DNA from: Thalassospira sp. HF15 | GTDB lineage: Bacteria; Pseudomonadota; Alphaproteobacteria; Rhodospirillales; Thalassospiraceae | DNA: 64,000 nt | NCBI RefSeq assembly: GCF_011806525.1 | Contig: NZ_JAAVKI010000005.1 | Coordinates: 186,001-250,000 of the forward strand | Direction: 5' to 3' | Shown here: in pieces, positions 19,123-29,906 of the stretch | Numbering within the stretch: the first letter of the stretch is position 1 | How the letters are laid out: each line of letters begins with the position of its first letter | Notes under the pieces: model-generated | The model's database searches: none | Told to the model about the DNA's origin: nothing | Seen by the model: only the letters and a program-made list of their open reading frames with translations | Translations under genes and position numbers: made by a program

Positions 19123-20454
19123 TCAAACCTTGCGCACGCGCAATGTCCGTTCGCCATCGGTTTTTTGCCAACCTTTTGGCTTGGCAGCCAACATCCAGTC
19201 GAACTTGTGAAACAACGCCCACACTGCACCGAGCGTGTTGATCGCAATCGAGTTCATATCAATTGGCTGGGTATCGAGGATTTCATCGCGCAGAATGGTA
19301 ATAATCCGGGCGACCGAGTTTTTGCCATCAAAGACAGCCAACAAACGCGCCAGGTCCGGCCCGCCGGTTAAATCAACTGCATTACCGCTGCCATCTTCGA
19401 TCAGAACAGGCTGCCCCGCGAGGGCGACCAGATCATCAAAGAATGTCTTGTTGGGCGGAACAAAGAAATAGGGTGCCAGTTCTGCATCCGGCAGCACTTC
19501 GGCACTTTGGCCCTTGTCTTCGCGTGTCAGATAGAAGGCATGAAGCGGCATCGCACCGCTAAACCGTTCGCAAAATGCCTGTTGATCGCGCAGCGGCTTG
19601 GCCGCGAGTTCACGCAGCAATGCCGGATCACGGACCAGATTTTCAATATTGTAGTGTGCCTTGCCCGTGCCACCGAACCCGAAGAAGCCGGTAAAGGCTG
19701 CAACATGCAGACCAGCAGAAGACGCGAAGTCATAGACCCCATGAACATCATAGGCGCATTCAACCGGATGCAGCAGCAGGTCAACGACTTCCGGATCGTT
19801 TTCAAGCAGGCCTTTGATAAAGCCCGGACCACCGCCCATTTTCAGCAGCATGTTATCTTCGGGAAGGGCGGAAAGCAGCGTGCGCGTCATGGCAAGCTGT
19901 TGCTGCAGGTCTTTGCCTTCCAGCAGTGGCTCGATCATTTTGCGCCATTCTGTCACGGCAAGACGACCATGTTCGCCATAAACCATGATGCCCATCGCGC
20001 CATCGGTCTTGAGCACTGAAGTCAGGTCACGCAGGCCCTCCTCCGGATCTTCCAGATGGTGCAAAACGCCGGCACAGTTAATGTAGTCAAACGGGTCAGG
20101 TTCGGATTTTGCAAATTCTGAAATCGTCTGATTAACGTAATCGACATTGGTAAGGCCGCGTGCCTCGGCCCGTGCCCGGGCGACCTTGGTACTGGCCGCA
20201 GACGGCTCTAGATAGGTTACCGCCCCACCGACATCACGCAGCTGCTCGGCCAACCAGATCAGGGAATCCCCTGTCCCACCGCCTGCAACAAGAGCGCGAA
20301 AACTGGCATCGAAGCCCCTTGTCCCGCCAAAGCAGTAGTGATTGACCCGTGACAGGGTATCAAGTGGCGGCATTAACAGGCGGTCTTTTTCCTGCTGCGG
20401 ATCGCGCAACGGATAGGGAAACTGTTCATAAAGCTCGCGCACTTTTTGGGACAT
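19123..20454 (-). CDS. Class I SAM-dependent methyltransferase
   Basis: This 443-residue cytoplasmic protein has a Rossmann methyltransferase core. The glycine motif reads LVAGGGTGDSLIWLAEQL (about 56-73), the acidic residue after strand 2 lies in VTYLEPS, and INCAGVLHHLEDPEEGL marks motif IV. The N-terminus YEQFPYPLRDP is like that of a family of large methyltransferases often annotated without substrate. The last 150 residues are not recognised. The ATG at 20454 has GAAGG upstream; a TTG at 20481 is the alternative. It is a single-gene unit next to smc. Confidence 0.85.
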   Translation of the reverse strand: MSQKVRELYEQFPYPLRDPQQEKDRLLMPPLDTLSRVNHYCFGGTRGFDASFRALVAGGGTGDSLIWLAEQLRDVGGAVTYLEPSAASTKVARARAEARGLTNVDYVNQTISEFAKSEPDPFDYINCAGVLHHLEDPEEGLRDLTSVLKTDGAMGIMVYGEHGRLAVTEWRKMIEPLLEGKDLQQQLAMTRTLLSALPEDNMLLKMGGGPGFIKGLLENDPEVVDLLLHPVECAYDVHGVYDFASSAGLHVAAFTGFFGFGGTGKAHYNIENLVRDPALLRELAAKPLRDQQAFCERFSGAMPLHAFYLTREDKGQSAEVLPDAELAPYFFVPPNKTFFDDLVALAGQPVLIEDGSGNAVDLTGGPDLARLLAVFDGKNSVARIITILRDEILDTQPIDMNSIAINTLGAVWALFHKFDWMLAAKPKGWQKTDGERTLRVRKV

Positions 20455-20553
20455 TCGGCCTTCACCATCATTGAGTTTCAATGATGTTTAACATCGCGCG
20501 CCCTATCAGTTTATTAAAAAACGGATCAATTACCGGCGCGGGTAAACCTGATT

Positions 20554-23500
20554 TTAGCTGGTGAAGTCGAGCTCGGTCTGTTCTTTCTTGGAATAGACTT
20601 CTGCCTGATGGAGATCGACCGAGACCAGCGATGACACACCGCGTTCAGCCATGGTCACACCAAACAGGCGGTTCATGCGGGCCATGGTCATACGGTGGTG
20701 GGTGATGACCAGGAAGCGGGTGTTGGCATGACGGCCAATGGCTTCAAGCAGCTTGCAGAAACGGTCAACGTTGGCGTCATCAAGCGGGGCGTCGACCTCA
20801 TCAAGTACACAGATTGGCGCCGGATTGGTCAGGAAGACTGCGAACAGAAGTGCCACAGCAGTAAGGGCCTGTTCACCCCCGGACAGAAGCGAGAGATGCT
20901 GAAGCTTCTTGCCCGGCGGGGATGCCATGATCTCAAGCCCGGCTTCGAGCGGATCATCCGCATCGGTCAGCATCAGATGCGCGCCACCACCGCCAAACAG
21001 ACGAACAAACAGTTGCTGGAAATGCTTGTCGACTTCGTCAAAGGCGGCTTTGAGGCGTGCACGTGCTTCGCGGTTGAGCTGATTGATGCCATTGCGCAGT
21101 TTTTCAATGGCGGCAATCAAATCATCGCGTTCGGACACCATGGTGTCTTTCTGTTCCTGCATCTCGGCCAATTCGACCTCGGCGCGCAGGTTAACCGCCC
21201 CCAGGTTTTCCCGTTCACGGGTCTGGCGTTGCAGGCGGGCTTCGATGTCGCCTTCGCTTGGCAGGTCCTTGGTCAGATCAATCTGGCCCAGCTCGACCAA
21301 CTGATCTGGCGTGGCATTAACGCGTTCGCGGATACGTTCGATCAAATCACGGCGATGTTGTTCGGCCTGTTCAAGAAGTGCCTCGCAGCGCACGCGACCT
21401 TCGCGGGCCTCGGCCAGTTTTTGTTCGGCTTCACGCAGGTTCATATCCGCTTCGCGCTGGGCATTTTCAGCACGCTGCAATTCATCAGCGGCTTCTTTGC
21501 GGGTCGCATCGGAAAGTTCAATCCGGTCCGACAGAATGGCACGGCGTTCTTCGATCTCTTCGGGCTTGAGTTCAAGCTCCTCGATCTCCATGCGGGCTTC
21601 TTCCTGGCGTTCGCGCAGTTCGGCAACCCGTTCACCGGCACCGGATGCACGTTCGTTCCAGGTGGCAATTTCGTTTTCAACGAATTCAAGACGCTTGCGG
21701 CGACCTGACATGGTGCTTTGCATGCGCTCAAGCTGACTTCTGGCTTCCATCTGATCGGCGCGCGCATCGGCAAGGTTGGCACGCTTTTCAATCAGCTCGG
21801 CCTTGATTTCCATCAGGCCCTCGCTGCTTTCCTCTGGCAGGGCGGCGAGCTCTTCCTGTTCGGCAATCAGTTCATCAAGGTCTTGCTTGGCACGCTTTTC
21901 GGCCTCTTCTGCGTTCTGAAGACGGCTTTGGATTGCGCTGGCGTCGCGTTTGATATTGGCGATTTCCTCGCGCGCGGATGAAGCCGTATTTTCCGCATCG
22001 CGTACCGCGCGATGGGCTTCCTGCTCGGCTGTCCGGGCCGCCTCGATTTCTTCATCAAGGCGTTCGACATTCTCGCTGGCTATCTCTGCGCGCTCGCTTG
22101 CGGCTTCGACGACGGCATCAGCTTCTTCAAGTTCACCGCGTAATTCTTCAAGGCGATTGCGCTGGCGCAGGCGAACCGCTGCCGGAAGCTCAGCACCGGC
22201 AAGAATACGATAGCCATCCCACCGCCAAAGTGCACCTTCACGCGAAACAAGGCGCTGGCCGACCTTGAGATTCTTGGCAAGGAAGTTCCCCGTAGCTTCA
22301 TCATCGACAATGCCGATCTGCCACAGCCGCCGGTTCAAAAGTGCTGGTGCCTCGACATATTTGGCGAGCGCACTGACATCATCGGGCAAGGCTGGGTCAT
22401 CAGTTGCCGGGTCAATGGTTGCCCAATGCATGGCCGCATCGGTTGCATCGGGCGCATCAAGGTCTTCGCCAAGGGCGGCGGCCATGGCAAGTTCAAACCC
22501 GCTTTGCACCGTGATGTTTTCAATGACCCCGGGATATTTGTCGTCATCGCCACCACGCAGAAGGCTTTCAAGCGCCTCAATCTCGGCGGTGAGGCGCGCC
22601 TTGCGGCTTTCAGCATCACGCAGGGCATCGCGCGCATCACTTTCGGCCGTTTTCAAACCGTCTTCGCGATCACGCATTTCGGCAAGGCGCATTTCCGCCT
22701 CTTCGACTGCCATCTTGCGTTGTTCGACGAGTTCCTCGCACTCTTCAAGATGCTCGTTTGCCTCTTCAAGGGCTTCGGTAAAATCTGCTTCAATGCGGAT
22801 ATCGTCTAGCTTGGCAACCGCCTCATCATGGCGTTCAGTCAGGCGGGCACGGCGGGCATTGAGTTCACCTAAGCGCTGTTGCACCGATTTGAGGCGTGCC
22901 TCTTCCTCGGCGACCTTGTTGGTCATCGCATCGACGTCTGTTTCAAGCTCTTCCACCCGAAGGGCCTTTTCGGATGCAACTTCGCGGGCTTCATCAAGGG
23001 CGTCGTCTTCGCTGCCTTGAGCTTCGCTTAGTTCTTCGCGTTCGTTCTTGAGCTTCTCAAGCGCACCCTGCGCATCACTTGCCAGTTCCGCTTCGCGGGC
23101 AAGATCGGCATCAATCTGCTGGATGCGACCACGCAGTTGGCTCATTTGCGTTTCAATCTGCGCCTTGTCCTTATCCAGGCCTTCGCGTTCGATCAGAAGG
23201 CGCTGCAGTGCTGCAGCCGCATCGGCTTCTTTTTTGCGAAGATCGGGCAGGCTGGCGGCCACATGGGCCTGAACCGTGGTTGCCTCGGTCACCGATGAGG
23301 TCAGATCGCGAACTGCACTTTCACCCGCGACCAGCAATTCACGCGCATCTTCCTGACGTTTCTCCGCTTCGGTCCAGCGGATGTGGAACAGCAATGCCTC
23401 TGTCTCGCGGACACTTTCAGAAAGCTTGCGATATCGTTCGGCCTGTCTCGCCTGTTTCTGCAGCGAGGCAATCTGACCATCAAGCTGCAAAAGGACGTCT

Positions 23501-24087
23501 TCAAGACGTTCCATATTCTGTTCGGCGTTTTTAAGGCGTAGTTCCGCCTCATGGCGGCGTGAATGCAGGCCGGTAATGCCTGCAGCTTCTTCAAGGATCA
23601 GGCGCCGCTGGATCGGTTTGGCCCCGATCAGTGCGCCAATTTTGCCCTGGGAAACCATCGCATTTGAACGCGCACCGGTCGCGGCATCAGCAAACAGCAA
23701 CTGCACATCACGGGCACGTACATCCTTGCCGTTAACGCGATAGTTTGACCCGCCGCCACGTTCGATGCGGCGCGTGACTTCGAGCATGTCAAAGTCATTG
23801 AACATCGCGGGCGCCTTGCGCTCGCTGTTATCAAGGGTAACCGATACTTCTGCAACGTTACGAGCAGGGCGGCTTGATGTGCCGCCAAAAATAACGTCGG
23901 ACATGTCGGAACCGCGCATCTGCTTGGCCGATGTTTCGCCCATCACCCAGCGCAGTGCCTCGACAAGATTGGATTTGCCACAGCCGTTCGGTCCGACAAC
24001 ACCGGTCAGCCCGTCTTCAACCAATAAATCTGTTGAATCGACGAAGGATTTGAACCCCGTCAGCTTTAGCGATTTAAACTGGACCAA
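20554..24087 (-). CDS. smc: Chromosome segregation ATPase SMC
   Basis: This 1177-residue structural maintenance of chromosomes protein organises and segregates DNA with ScpA and ScpB. Walker A is GPNGCGKS (32-39). The C-terminal head carries signature LLSGGEQALTAVALLF and Walker B VLDEVDAPLDD. Two long coiled coils flank a hinge near residues 520-660, containing KYPGVIENITVQSGFELAMA. It starts at TTG 24087, five bases after GGGGGA; the nearby ATG at 24091 is out of frame. It follows a DsbA-like gene, the usual alphaproteobacterial order. Confidence 0.97.
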   Translation of the reverse strand: MVQFKSLKLTGFKSFVDSTDLLVEDGLTGVVGPNGCGKSNLVEALRWVMGETSAKQMRGSDMSDVIFGGTSSRPARNVAEVSVTLDNSERKAPAMFNDFDMLEVTRRIERGGGSNYRVNGKDVRARDVQLLFADAATGARSNAMVSQGKIGALIGAKPIQRRLILEEAAGITGLHSRRHEAELRLKNAEQNMERLEDVLLQLDGQIASLQKQARQAERYRKLSESVRETEALLFHIRWTEAEKRQEDARELLVAGESAVRDLTSSVTEATTVQAHVAASLPDLRKKEADAAAALQRLLIEREGLDKDKAQIETQMSQLRGRIQQIDADLAREAELASDAQGALEKLKNEREELSEAQGSEDDALDEAREVASEKALRVEELETDVDAMTNKVAEEEARLKSVQQRLGELNARRARLTERHDEAVAKLDDIRIEADFTEALEEANEHLEECEELVEQRKMAVEEAEMRLAEMRDREDGLKTAESDARDALRDAESRKARLTAEIEALESLLRGGDDDKYPGVIENITVQSGFELAMAAALGEDLDAPDATDAAMHWATIDPATDDPALPDDVSALAKYVEAPALLNRRLWQIGIVDDEATGNFLAKNLKVGQRLVSREGALWRWDGYRILAGAELPAAVRLRQRNRLEELRGELEEADAVVEAASERAEIASENVERLDEEIEAARTAEQEAHRAVRDAENTASSAREEIANIKRDASAIQSRLQNAEEAEKRAKQDLDELIAEQEELAALPEESSEGLMEIKAELIEKRANLADARADQMEARSQLERMQSTMSGRRKRLEFVENEIATWNERASGAGERVAELRERQEEARMEIEELELKPEEIEERRAILSDRIELSDATRKEAADELQRAENAQREADMNLREAEQKLAEAREGRVRCEALLEQAEQHRRDLIERIRERVNATPDQLVELGQIDLTKDLPSEGDIEARLQRQTRERENLGAVNLRAEVELAEMQEQKDTMVSERDDLIAAIEKLRNGINQLNREARARLKAAFDEVDKHFQQLFVRLFGGGGAHLMLTDADDPLEAGLEIMASPPGKKLQHLSLLSGGEQALTAVALLFAVFLTNPAPICVLDEVDAPLDDANVDRFCKLLEAIGRHANTRFLVITHHRMTMARMNRLFGVTMAERGVSSLVSVDLHQAEVYSKKEQTELDFTS

Positions 24088-24160
24088 TCATGTCCCCCGG
24101 TCCGACCCTGTCCCCTGTTGCCGGACACCACACATGCGGTGTCCGACAGAATTGTTTTAG

Positions 24161-24757
24161 TTAGTCGATAAGGTCTTCGACTTTGTCGATAAAGAATTCC
24201 GCTTCACGCGAACCGGCAATCAAGTCGCCATCAAGAATGAAGCTTGGCGTGGAATTGACCTTGTGTTCCTGCTCGCCGGTCATGCGCGATCCAACGATAC
24301 CATCAATCAGTTCCTGATCGGCCATGCAGGCATCCACCGCATCACCAGTCATGCCCGCAAAACGCACCACTTCCTTGATGCTGCCAATCGGGTCCTCGGA
24401 ACGTGCCCAGGTCATTTGCGATTTGAACAGCATGCCAAGCACACCGAAATAGCGATCCTCGCCCGCGCACTGGGCAATCGCAGCCGCGCGCAGGGCAACA
24501 CCATCAAGCGGATAGTCGCGGAAGATCAGCTTAAGCTTTCCGGTATCAATCAGCTTTTCCTTGATTTCGGGCAGAACCTCGGTGTGGAAGGACGCGCAAT
24601 GCGGGCAGGTCAAAGATGCATATTCGATCATCGTGACCGGTGCATCCGCATCCCCCATCACATGTTCTTTCCATTCAACTGCCTGTGCCGGCTGGGTGCT
24701 TGCCACACCAACCATCATCAAAAAAGCACCAGCAAGAAACTTAACTGCCTTTAGCAA
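24161..24757 (-). CDS. Periplasmic DsbA-family thiol:disulfide protein
   Basis: This 198-residue protein has a signal peptide (about 1-26, ending QPAQA) and a thioredoxin fold with active site CPHC in YASLTCPHCASFH. A cis-proline region NSTPSFILDGDLIAG is seen near residue 170. It probably oxidises or reshuffles disulfides in exported proteins. The start is TTG 24757, supported by GGAGG five bases upstream. A second cysteine pair (QCAGED and ACMADQ) is present, as in the DsbG/BdbD-like group. It sits between dciA and smc. Confidence 0.9.
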   Translation of the reverse strand: MLKAVKFLAGAFLMMVGVASTQPAQAVEWKEHVMGDADAPVTMIEYASLTCPHCASFHTEVLPEIKEKLIDTGKLKLIFRDYPLDGVALRAAAIAQCAGEDRYFGVLGMLFKSQMTWARSEDPIGSIKEVVRFAGMTGDAVDACMADQELIDGIVGSRMTGEQEHKVNSTPSFILDGDLIAGSREAEFFIDKVEDLID

Positions 24758-24989
24758 GGAAACCTCCGTTAAAACAAAGTTTTGTGATTACAAGCCTGTT
24801 GCAGCGCGGGAGTCAACACACCCCCGAAAACGGCTATGCCACCAACGAGTCGCCAAGTTGGCGCGCAATTGCGGCAACTCCGTGATCGTTCATTTCATGA
24901 AACTGATTCGATTATCCTCGACGCGCAAGACAACAACTCGTGACCGTGTGGCACGGCACCACGGGCTTTAACGGATGGCGCTGGATGCC

Positions 24990-25601
24990 TTATTTTTTGC
25001 CGTTCTTGGGACGCAATCCACCACTTGCCCCGGCAATATGACGGCCAAGGCGGGTCAGGACTTCGCGCAGGTGCGGATCTTCGATCTTTTCGATATCGGC
25101 CTGGCTTGACGGGGTGATGTCGGCTTCGGGCACCTCGGTCGGGCGATGTACGGTGCGTTCGGGGCGGGAAATATCACCCTGAAGCATCGTGATCTTGTTA
25201 ATGGCACGATAGCCGAAATAGCTGTTCACGCGTTCGATGATCTGCGGCATGCGGTGTTGCAATTCAAGGGCGACCGGTCCGACAACCCGAATAAGCAACG
25301 TACCCCCGGCAATGCTTTCCTTGGGCGGCGGGGTGTATTTCAGCGGCATGGTGTATTGTTCAAGATCTTGTCCGACGATCTCGGCCCAATGCAGAATGAT
25401 TTCGGTCTGGAAAAAGCCACGTTTGCGCACCAGTGGCCGGGTCAGATTACCAACAAGCGGCGCGACGTTGCGAAGGCCCATGCGGCGTTCGGAACTGCCC
25501 AGCGGGACAAAACCCTGCTTCTTTTTGGGCGCAACAGATTTGGATGCCTGATCCATCACCGAGCCACTTTTCGTACCAGTGTTATCTTTTTTCTTGCTCA
25601 C
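24990..25601 (-). CDS. DciA-like (DUF721) replicative helicase loader
   Basis: This protein of about 203 residues carries a DUF721/DciA domain from about residue 40 to 160, with WAEIVGQDLEQYTMPLKY and GTLLIRVVGPVALELQHRMP. DciA interacts with the replicative helicase DnaB and replaces DnaC/DnaI loaders in many bacteria. The charged N- and C-terminal tails look disordered. The start is uncertain: GTG 25601 (MSKKKDNTG) keeps a lysine-rich leader and leaves 78 bases to divergent mutY, while ATG 25556 gives 188 residues. Any longer form would overlap mutY. Confidence 0.85.
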   Translation of the reverse strand: MSKKKDNTGTKSGSVMDQASKSVAPKKKQGFVPLGSSERRMGLRNVAPLVGNLTRPLVRKRGFFQTEIILHWAEIVGQDLEQYTMPLKYTPPPKESIAGGTLLIRVVGPVALELQHRMPQIIERVNSYFGYRAINKITMLQGDISRPERTVHRPTEVPEADITPSSQADIEKIEDPHLREVLTRLGRHIAGASGGLRPKNGKK

Positions 25602-25679
25602 GCCCGCTTCTTTCGTAGGGTCTGCATACCTTCCGGACCTAAAGTAACTGTCCGCAAAACAACATAACACGGGATCGAC

Positions 25680-26759
25680 GTGCATTTCACCCATCAGGAT
25701 ATCCAACGCCTTTCGCAAAGCATGCTGGAATGGTACGACCGCCATCATCGCACCCTGCCATGGCGGTCTGAACCCGGCGACACGCCCAACCCTTATCACG
25801 TGTGGCTGAGCGAAATCATGCTGCAACAAACCACCGTGCAAACGGTGGGGCCATATTTCGCTGCTTTCCTGAAACGCTGGCCGACCGTAATCGATCTTGC
25901 CAATGCCGAACTGGATGATGTTCTGCATGCCTGGCAGGGACTTGGCTACTACGCGCGGGCCCGCAACCTGCACAAATGCGCCAAGGTCGTCGCATCCGAA
26001 TATGGGGGTGTTTTTCCCGACACCGAGGAAGGCTTGCTGAAACTGCCGGGCATCGGGCCTTATACCGCCTGTGCGGTTGCGGCCATTGCCTTTAACCGCC
26101 ATGCAAGCCCGGTCGATGGCAATATCGAACGCGTGATTTCACGGCTGTTTGCGTTGGAAACCCCGCTGCCCGACGTCAAACCGGAAATCAAGGAAAAGTC
26201 GGCCGCCCTGACGCCATCGGACCGCCCGGGTGATTATGCCCAGGCATTGATGGATCTGGGGGCGACAGTGTGTACTCCACGCAATCCGGCGTGCGGAATT
26301 TGCCCGTGGCAGGCTGATTGCGAAGGCCGCAAATCGGGCATCGCGCCCGACCTTCCGAAGAAACGCAAGAAGGAACCCAAACCAACCCGCGTGGGTTACG
26401 CCTTCTGGATCCGGCGCGAGGATGACGGTCGTATTCTGGTGCGTCGCCGTCCGGAAAAAGGACTGTTGGGTGGATTGTATGAAGTTCCCGGCAGTGACTG
26501 GCGAGCAATTGAAACACCAGATGATGTCATGCTGTCCGAAGCGCCGGTATCTGCCAACTGGTCCGAACTGGACGGGACGGTGGGTCATACCTTCACGCAT
26601 TTTCATCTCACTGTCAGCGTGCTGGCCGCGACCCTGCCTGCCGATCAGGCAGATACACTAGATGGCAGCTGGACGACGATTGACGGGCTTTCGGACTTTG
26701 CCTTGCCGACCGTGATGAAAAAGATCGTGCGTCATGCCCTGAAATACGACCCGGCGTAA
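25680..26759 (+). CDS. mutY: A/G-specific adenine glycosylase MutY
   Basis: This 359-residue glycosylase removes adenine mispaired with 8-oxoguanine. The catalytic glutamate lies in WLSEIMLQQTTVQT, the helix-hairpin-helix in KLPGIGPYTACAVA, and the catalytic aspartate in PVDGNIERV. The 4Fe-4S cluster motif is complete: CTPRNPAC, then GIC and PWQADC (spacing C-x6-C-x2-C-x5-C). A C-terminal Nudix-like domain, about 230-350, recognises 8-oxoG and contains GHTFTHFHLTVSV. The start is GTG 25680. It ends in a strong terminator and is divergent from dciA. Confidence 0.96.
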   Translation: MHFTHQDIQRLSQSMLEWYDRHHRTLPWRSEPGDTPNPYHVWLSEIMLQQTTVQTVGPYFAAFLKRWPTVIDLANAELDDVLHAWQGLGYYARARNLHKCAKVVASEYGGVFPDTEEGLLKLPGIGPYTACAVAAIAFNRHASPVDGNIERVISRLFALETPLPDVKPEIKEKSAALTPSDRPGDYAQALMDLGATVCTPRNPACGICPWQADCEGRKSGIAPDLPKKRKKEPKPTRVGYAFWIRREDDGRILVRRRPEKGLLGGLYEVPGSDWRAIETPDDVMLSEAPVSANWSELDGTVGHTFTHFHLTVSVLAATLPADQADTLDGSWTTIDGLSDFALPTVMKKIVRHALKYDPA

Positions 26760-26796
26760 TCGCGTCAAATGCGTTTGCAACAACTGCCGCAATGAA

Positions 26797-26831
26797 AAAG
26801 GCCCGTGGTCAAAACCACGGGCCTTTGTTTT
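26797..26831. terminator. Rho-independent terminator after mutY
   Basis: A perfect 13-base-pair stem (AAAGGCCCGTGGT / ACCACGGGCCTTT) with loop CAAA is followed by a TGTTTTT run. It terminates mutY and may also serve the small minus-strand gene ending at 26851. Confidence 0.92.
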
Positions 26832-26850
26832 TGAACTTCGCGCGGCGCGA

Positions 26851-27072
26851 TCAGGCGTAAATATCGATTACCTGTCCACGGCCCTCTGTCGGGGTCGGTG
26901 CGGCCTGCTGCGACGTTTCGGCTTCTGCTGTTTGCTCTACCCGCTGTGTCGGCGGTGAATTCAGGTCGTTGTTACCCGTTTCAGCAATCGGCGCGGTTGC
27001 CTGCTGAATTTGTACCGGGTTGGGTGCGTATGCTGCACCCCCTACTGCACCTGCTTGCATAACTTTCTCCAT
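26851..27072 (-). CDS. Small low-complexity orphan protein ending GRGQVIDIYA
   Basis: This 73-residue protein is rich in A, Q, P and T, has no hydrophobic segment and looks disordered. I do not recognise a family. Its C-terminus GRGQVIDIYA matches the end of the unrelated-looking protein at 3230-3583. The ATG at 27072 is preceded by a purine stretch (GGATAG). It lies between convergent mutY and the ccrM terminator, so it is probably a separate transcription unit. Confidence 0.55.
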   Translation of the reverse strand: MEKVMQAGAVGGAAYAPNPVQIQQATAPIAETGNNDLNSPPTQRVEQTAEAETSQQAAPTPTEGRGQVIDIYA

Positions 27073-27121
27073 CTATCCTTGCGGATAAGTTTTGACGGAA
27101 AAAATATAGCAAGAATTTTGG

Positions 27122-27162
27122 GCAAAAGCAAAACCGGCGGGTTTTGCAACCACGCCGGTTCT
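27122..27162 (-). terminator. Terminator downstream of ccrM
   Basis: On the minus strand an eight-base-pair stem (AACCGGCG / CGCCGGTT) with a 13-base loop is followed by TTGCTTTTGC. It lies 43-80 bases past the ccrM stop codon and upstream of the small minus-strand gene. Confidence 0.7.
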
Positions 27163-27202
27163 TTTGGGCATCAATGATTTACCCGGAATTTTCCGCTCTT
27201 AA

Positions 27203-28782
<1,580 letters not shown>

Positions 28783-29790
28783 ATGAAGTCAGGTACTTTC
28801 CGCCTTACGCGCCGGGCCATGCTGTCAGCCATCGCTGGCGCAGCCGCAGTGGTTTCGTTTGGCTTTGGTGCACCGGCACAGGCCGCCGATCCGCTCAAGG
28901 TTTCAGCAATCTACACCGTTCCGGTCGAACAGCAGTGGGTTTCGCGCATTCACAAGGCACTTAACGCTGCCGAGGAACGTGGTGACATTTCCTATGAGTT
29001 TTCCGAGAACGTCGCCAACACCGACTATGAGCGCGTCATGCGCGAATATGCCGAAAACGGCTCTGATTTGATCGTTGGCGAAGTGTTCGGCGTTGAACGC
29101 GCCGCGCGCAAGGTTGCCGCCGACTATCCGGAAACCGCCTTCCTGATGGGTTCGAGCTTTGCACCCGACGGGGAAAACTTCTCGGTCTTTGATAACTTTA
29201 TCCATGAGCCGAGCTACCTTGTCGGCATGGCGGCTGGTGCCGCGACCGAAACCAACAAGATCGGCATGGTTGGTGGCTTTGCCATTCCGGAAGTGAACCG
29301 TTTGATGCATGCCTTCATGGCAGGTGCGAAATCGGTCAATCCGGATGTCGAATTCATGGTGACCTTCATCAACAGCTGGTACGACCCGCCCAAAGCCAAA
29401 GAAGCAGCCTTTGCCATGATCGATAATGGTGCGGACATCATGTATGCTGAACGCTTTGGTGTTTCCGATGCGGCCAAGGAGCGTGGCATTCTGGCCGTTG
29501 GCAACGTGATCGACACCGCGGCTGATTATCCGGGCACCATCCTGGGTTCGGCGCTATGGCACATGGAAGCCACCATTGACCACGCCATCGAGGCGGTCAA
29601 AGCCGGTGAATTCAAGGCCGAAGATTACGGCAAGTACAGCTACATGGAATTCGGCGGCGGTTCTGTCGTTCTTGACCCGGCCCTGCTGCCGGACGGAACG
29701 GTCGAAGACGTCGAAGCCAAGCAGGCTGAAATTCTTGATGGGTCCTTCACTGTCGAAGTAAACGACGAAGAACCGAAATCAACGATGTAA
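28783..29790 (+). CDS. BMP-family ABC transporter substrate-binding protein
   Basis: This 335-residue periplasmic binding protein belongs to the BMP/PnrA family, whose known ligands are nucleosides and, in some members, related bases. The signal region has LTRRAMLSAIAGAA, a twin-arginine-like motif, with cleavage near PAQAADP. The mature part carries WVSRIHKALNAAEERGDISY and later NTDYERVMREYAENGSDLIVGE. AGGGGGAC lies upstream of the ATG. A terminator separates it from the ATPase gene, as often seen when the binding protein is made in excess. Confidence 0.92.
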   Translation: MKSGTFRLTRRAMLSAIAGAAAVVSFGFGAPAQAADPLKVSAIYTVPVEQQWVSRIHKALNAAEERGDISYEFSENVANTDYERVMREYAENGSDLIVGEVFGVERAARKVAADYPETAFLMGSSFAPDGENFSVFDNFIHEPSYLVGMAAGAATETNKIGMVGGFAIPEVNRLMHAFMAGAKSVNPDVEFMVTFINSWYDPPKAKEAAFAMIDNGADIMYAERFGVSDAAKERGILAVGNVIDTAADYPGTILGSALWHMEATIDHAIEAVKAGEFKAEDYGKYSYMEFGGGSVVLDPALLPDGTVEDVEAKQAEILDGSFTVEVNDEEPKSTM

Positions 29791-29808
29791 ATTTGCTCTC
29801 AGATTTTC

Positions 29809-29843
29809 GGGCAGTTCGGTGTAGAAGCCGAACTGCCCTTTTT
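29809..29843 (+). terminator. Attenuating terminator between binding protein and ATPase genes
   Basis: A perfect 11-base-pair stem (GGGCAGTTCGG / CCGAACTGCCC) with an eight-base loop is followed by five Ts. It lies 19 bases after the binding-protein stop and would reduce transcription of the downstream transporter genes. Confidence 0.9.
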
Positions 29844-29906
29844 CGTTTATAACCACCATCCAATCGCCCCACAGCGTGACGCATAAAAACAAAACGGATT
29901 ACCCGA

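Noticed and set aside
20695-21708. Open frame of 337 codons on the plus strand opposite smc
   Set aside because: It mirrors the SMC coiled coil and head region. The product has no family features and the smc frame is unambiguous.
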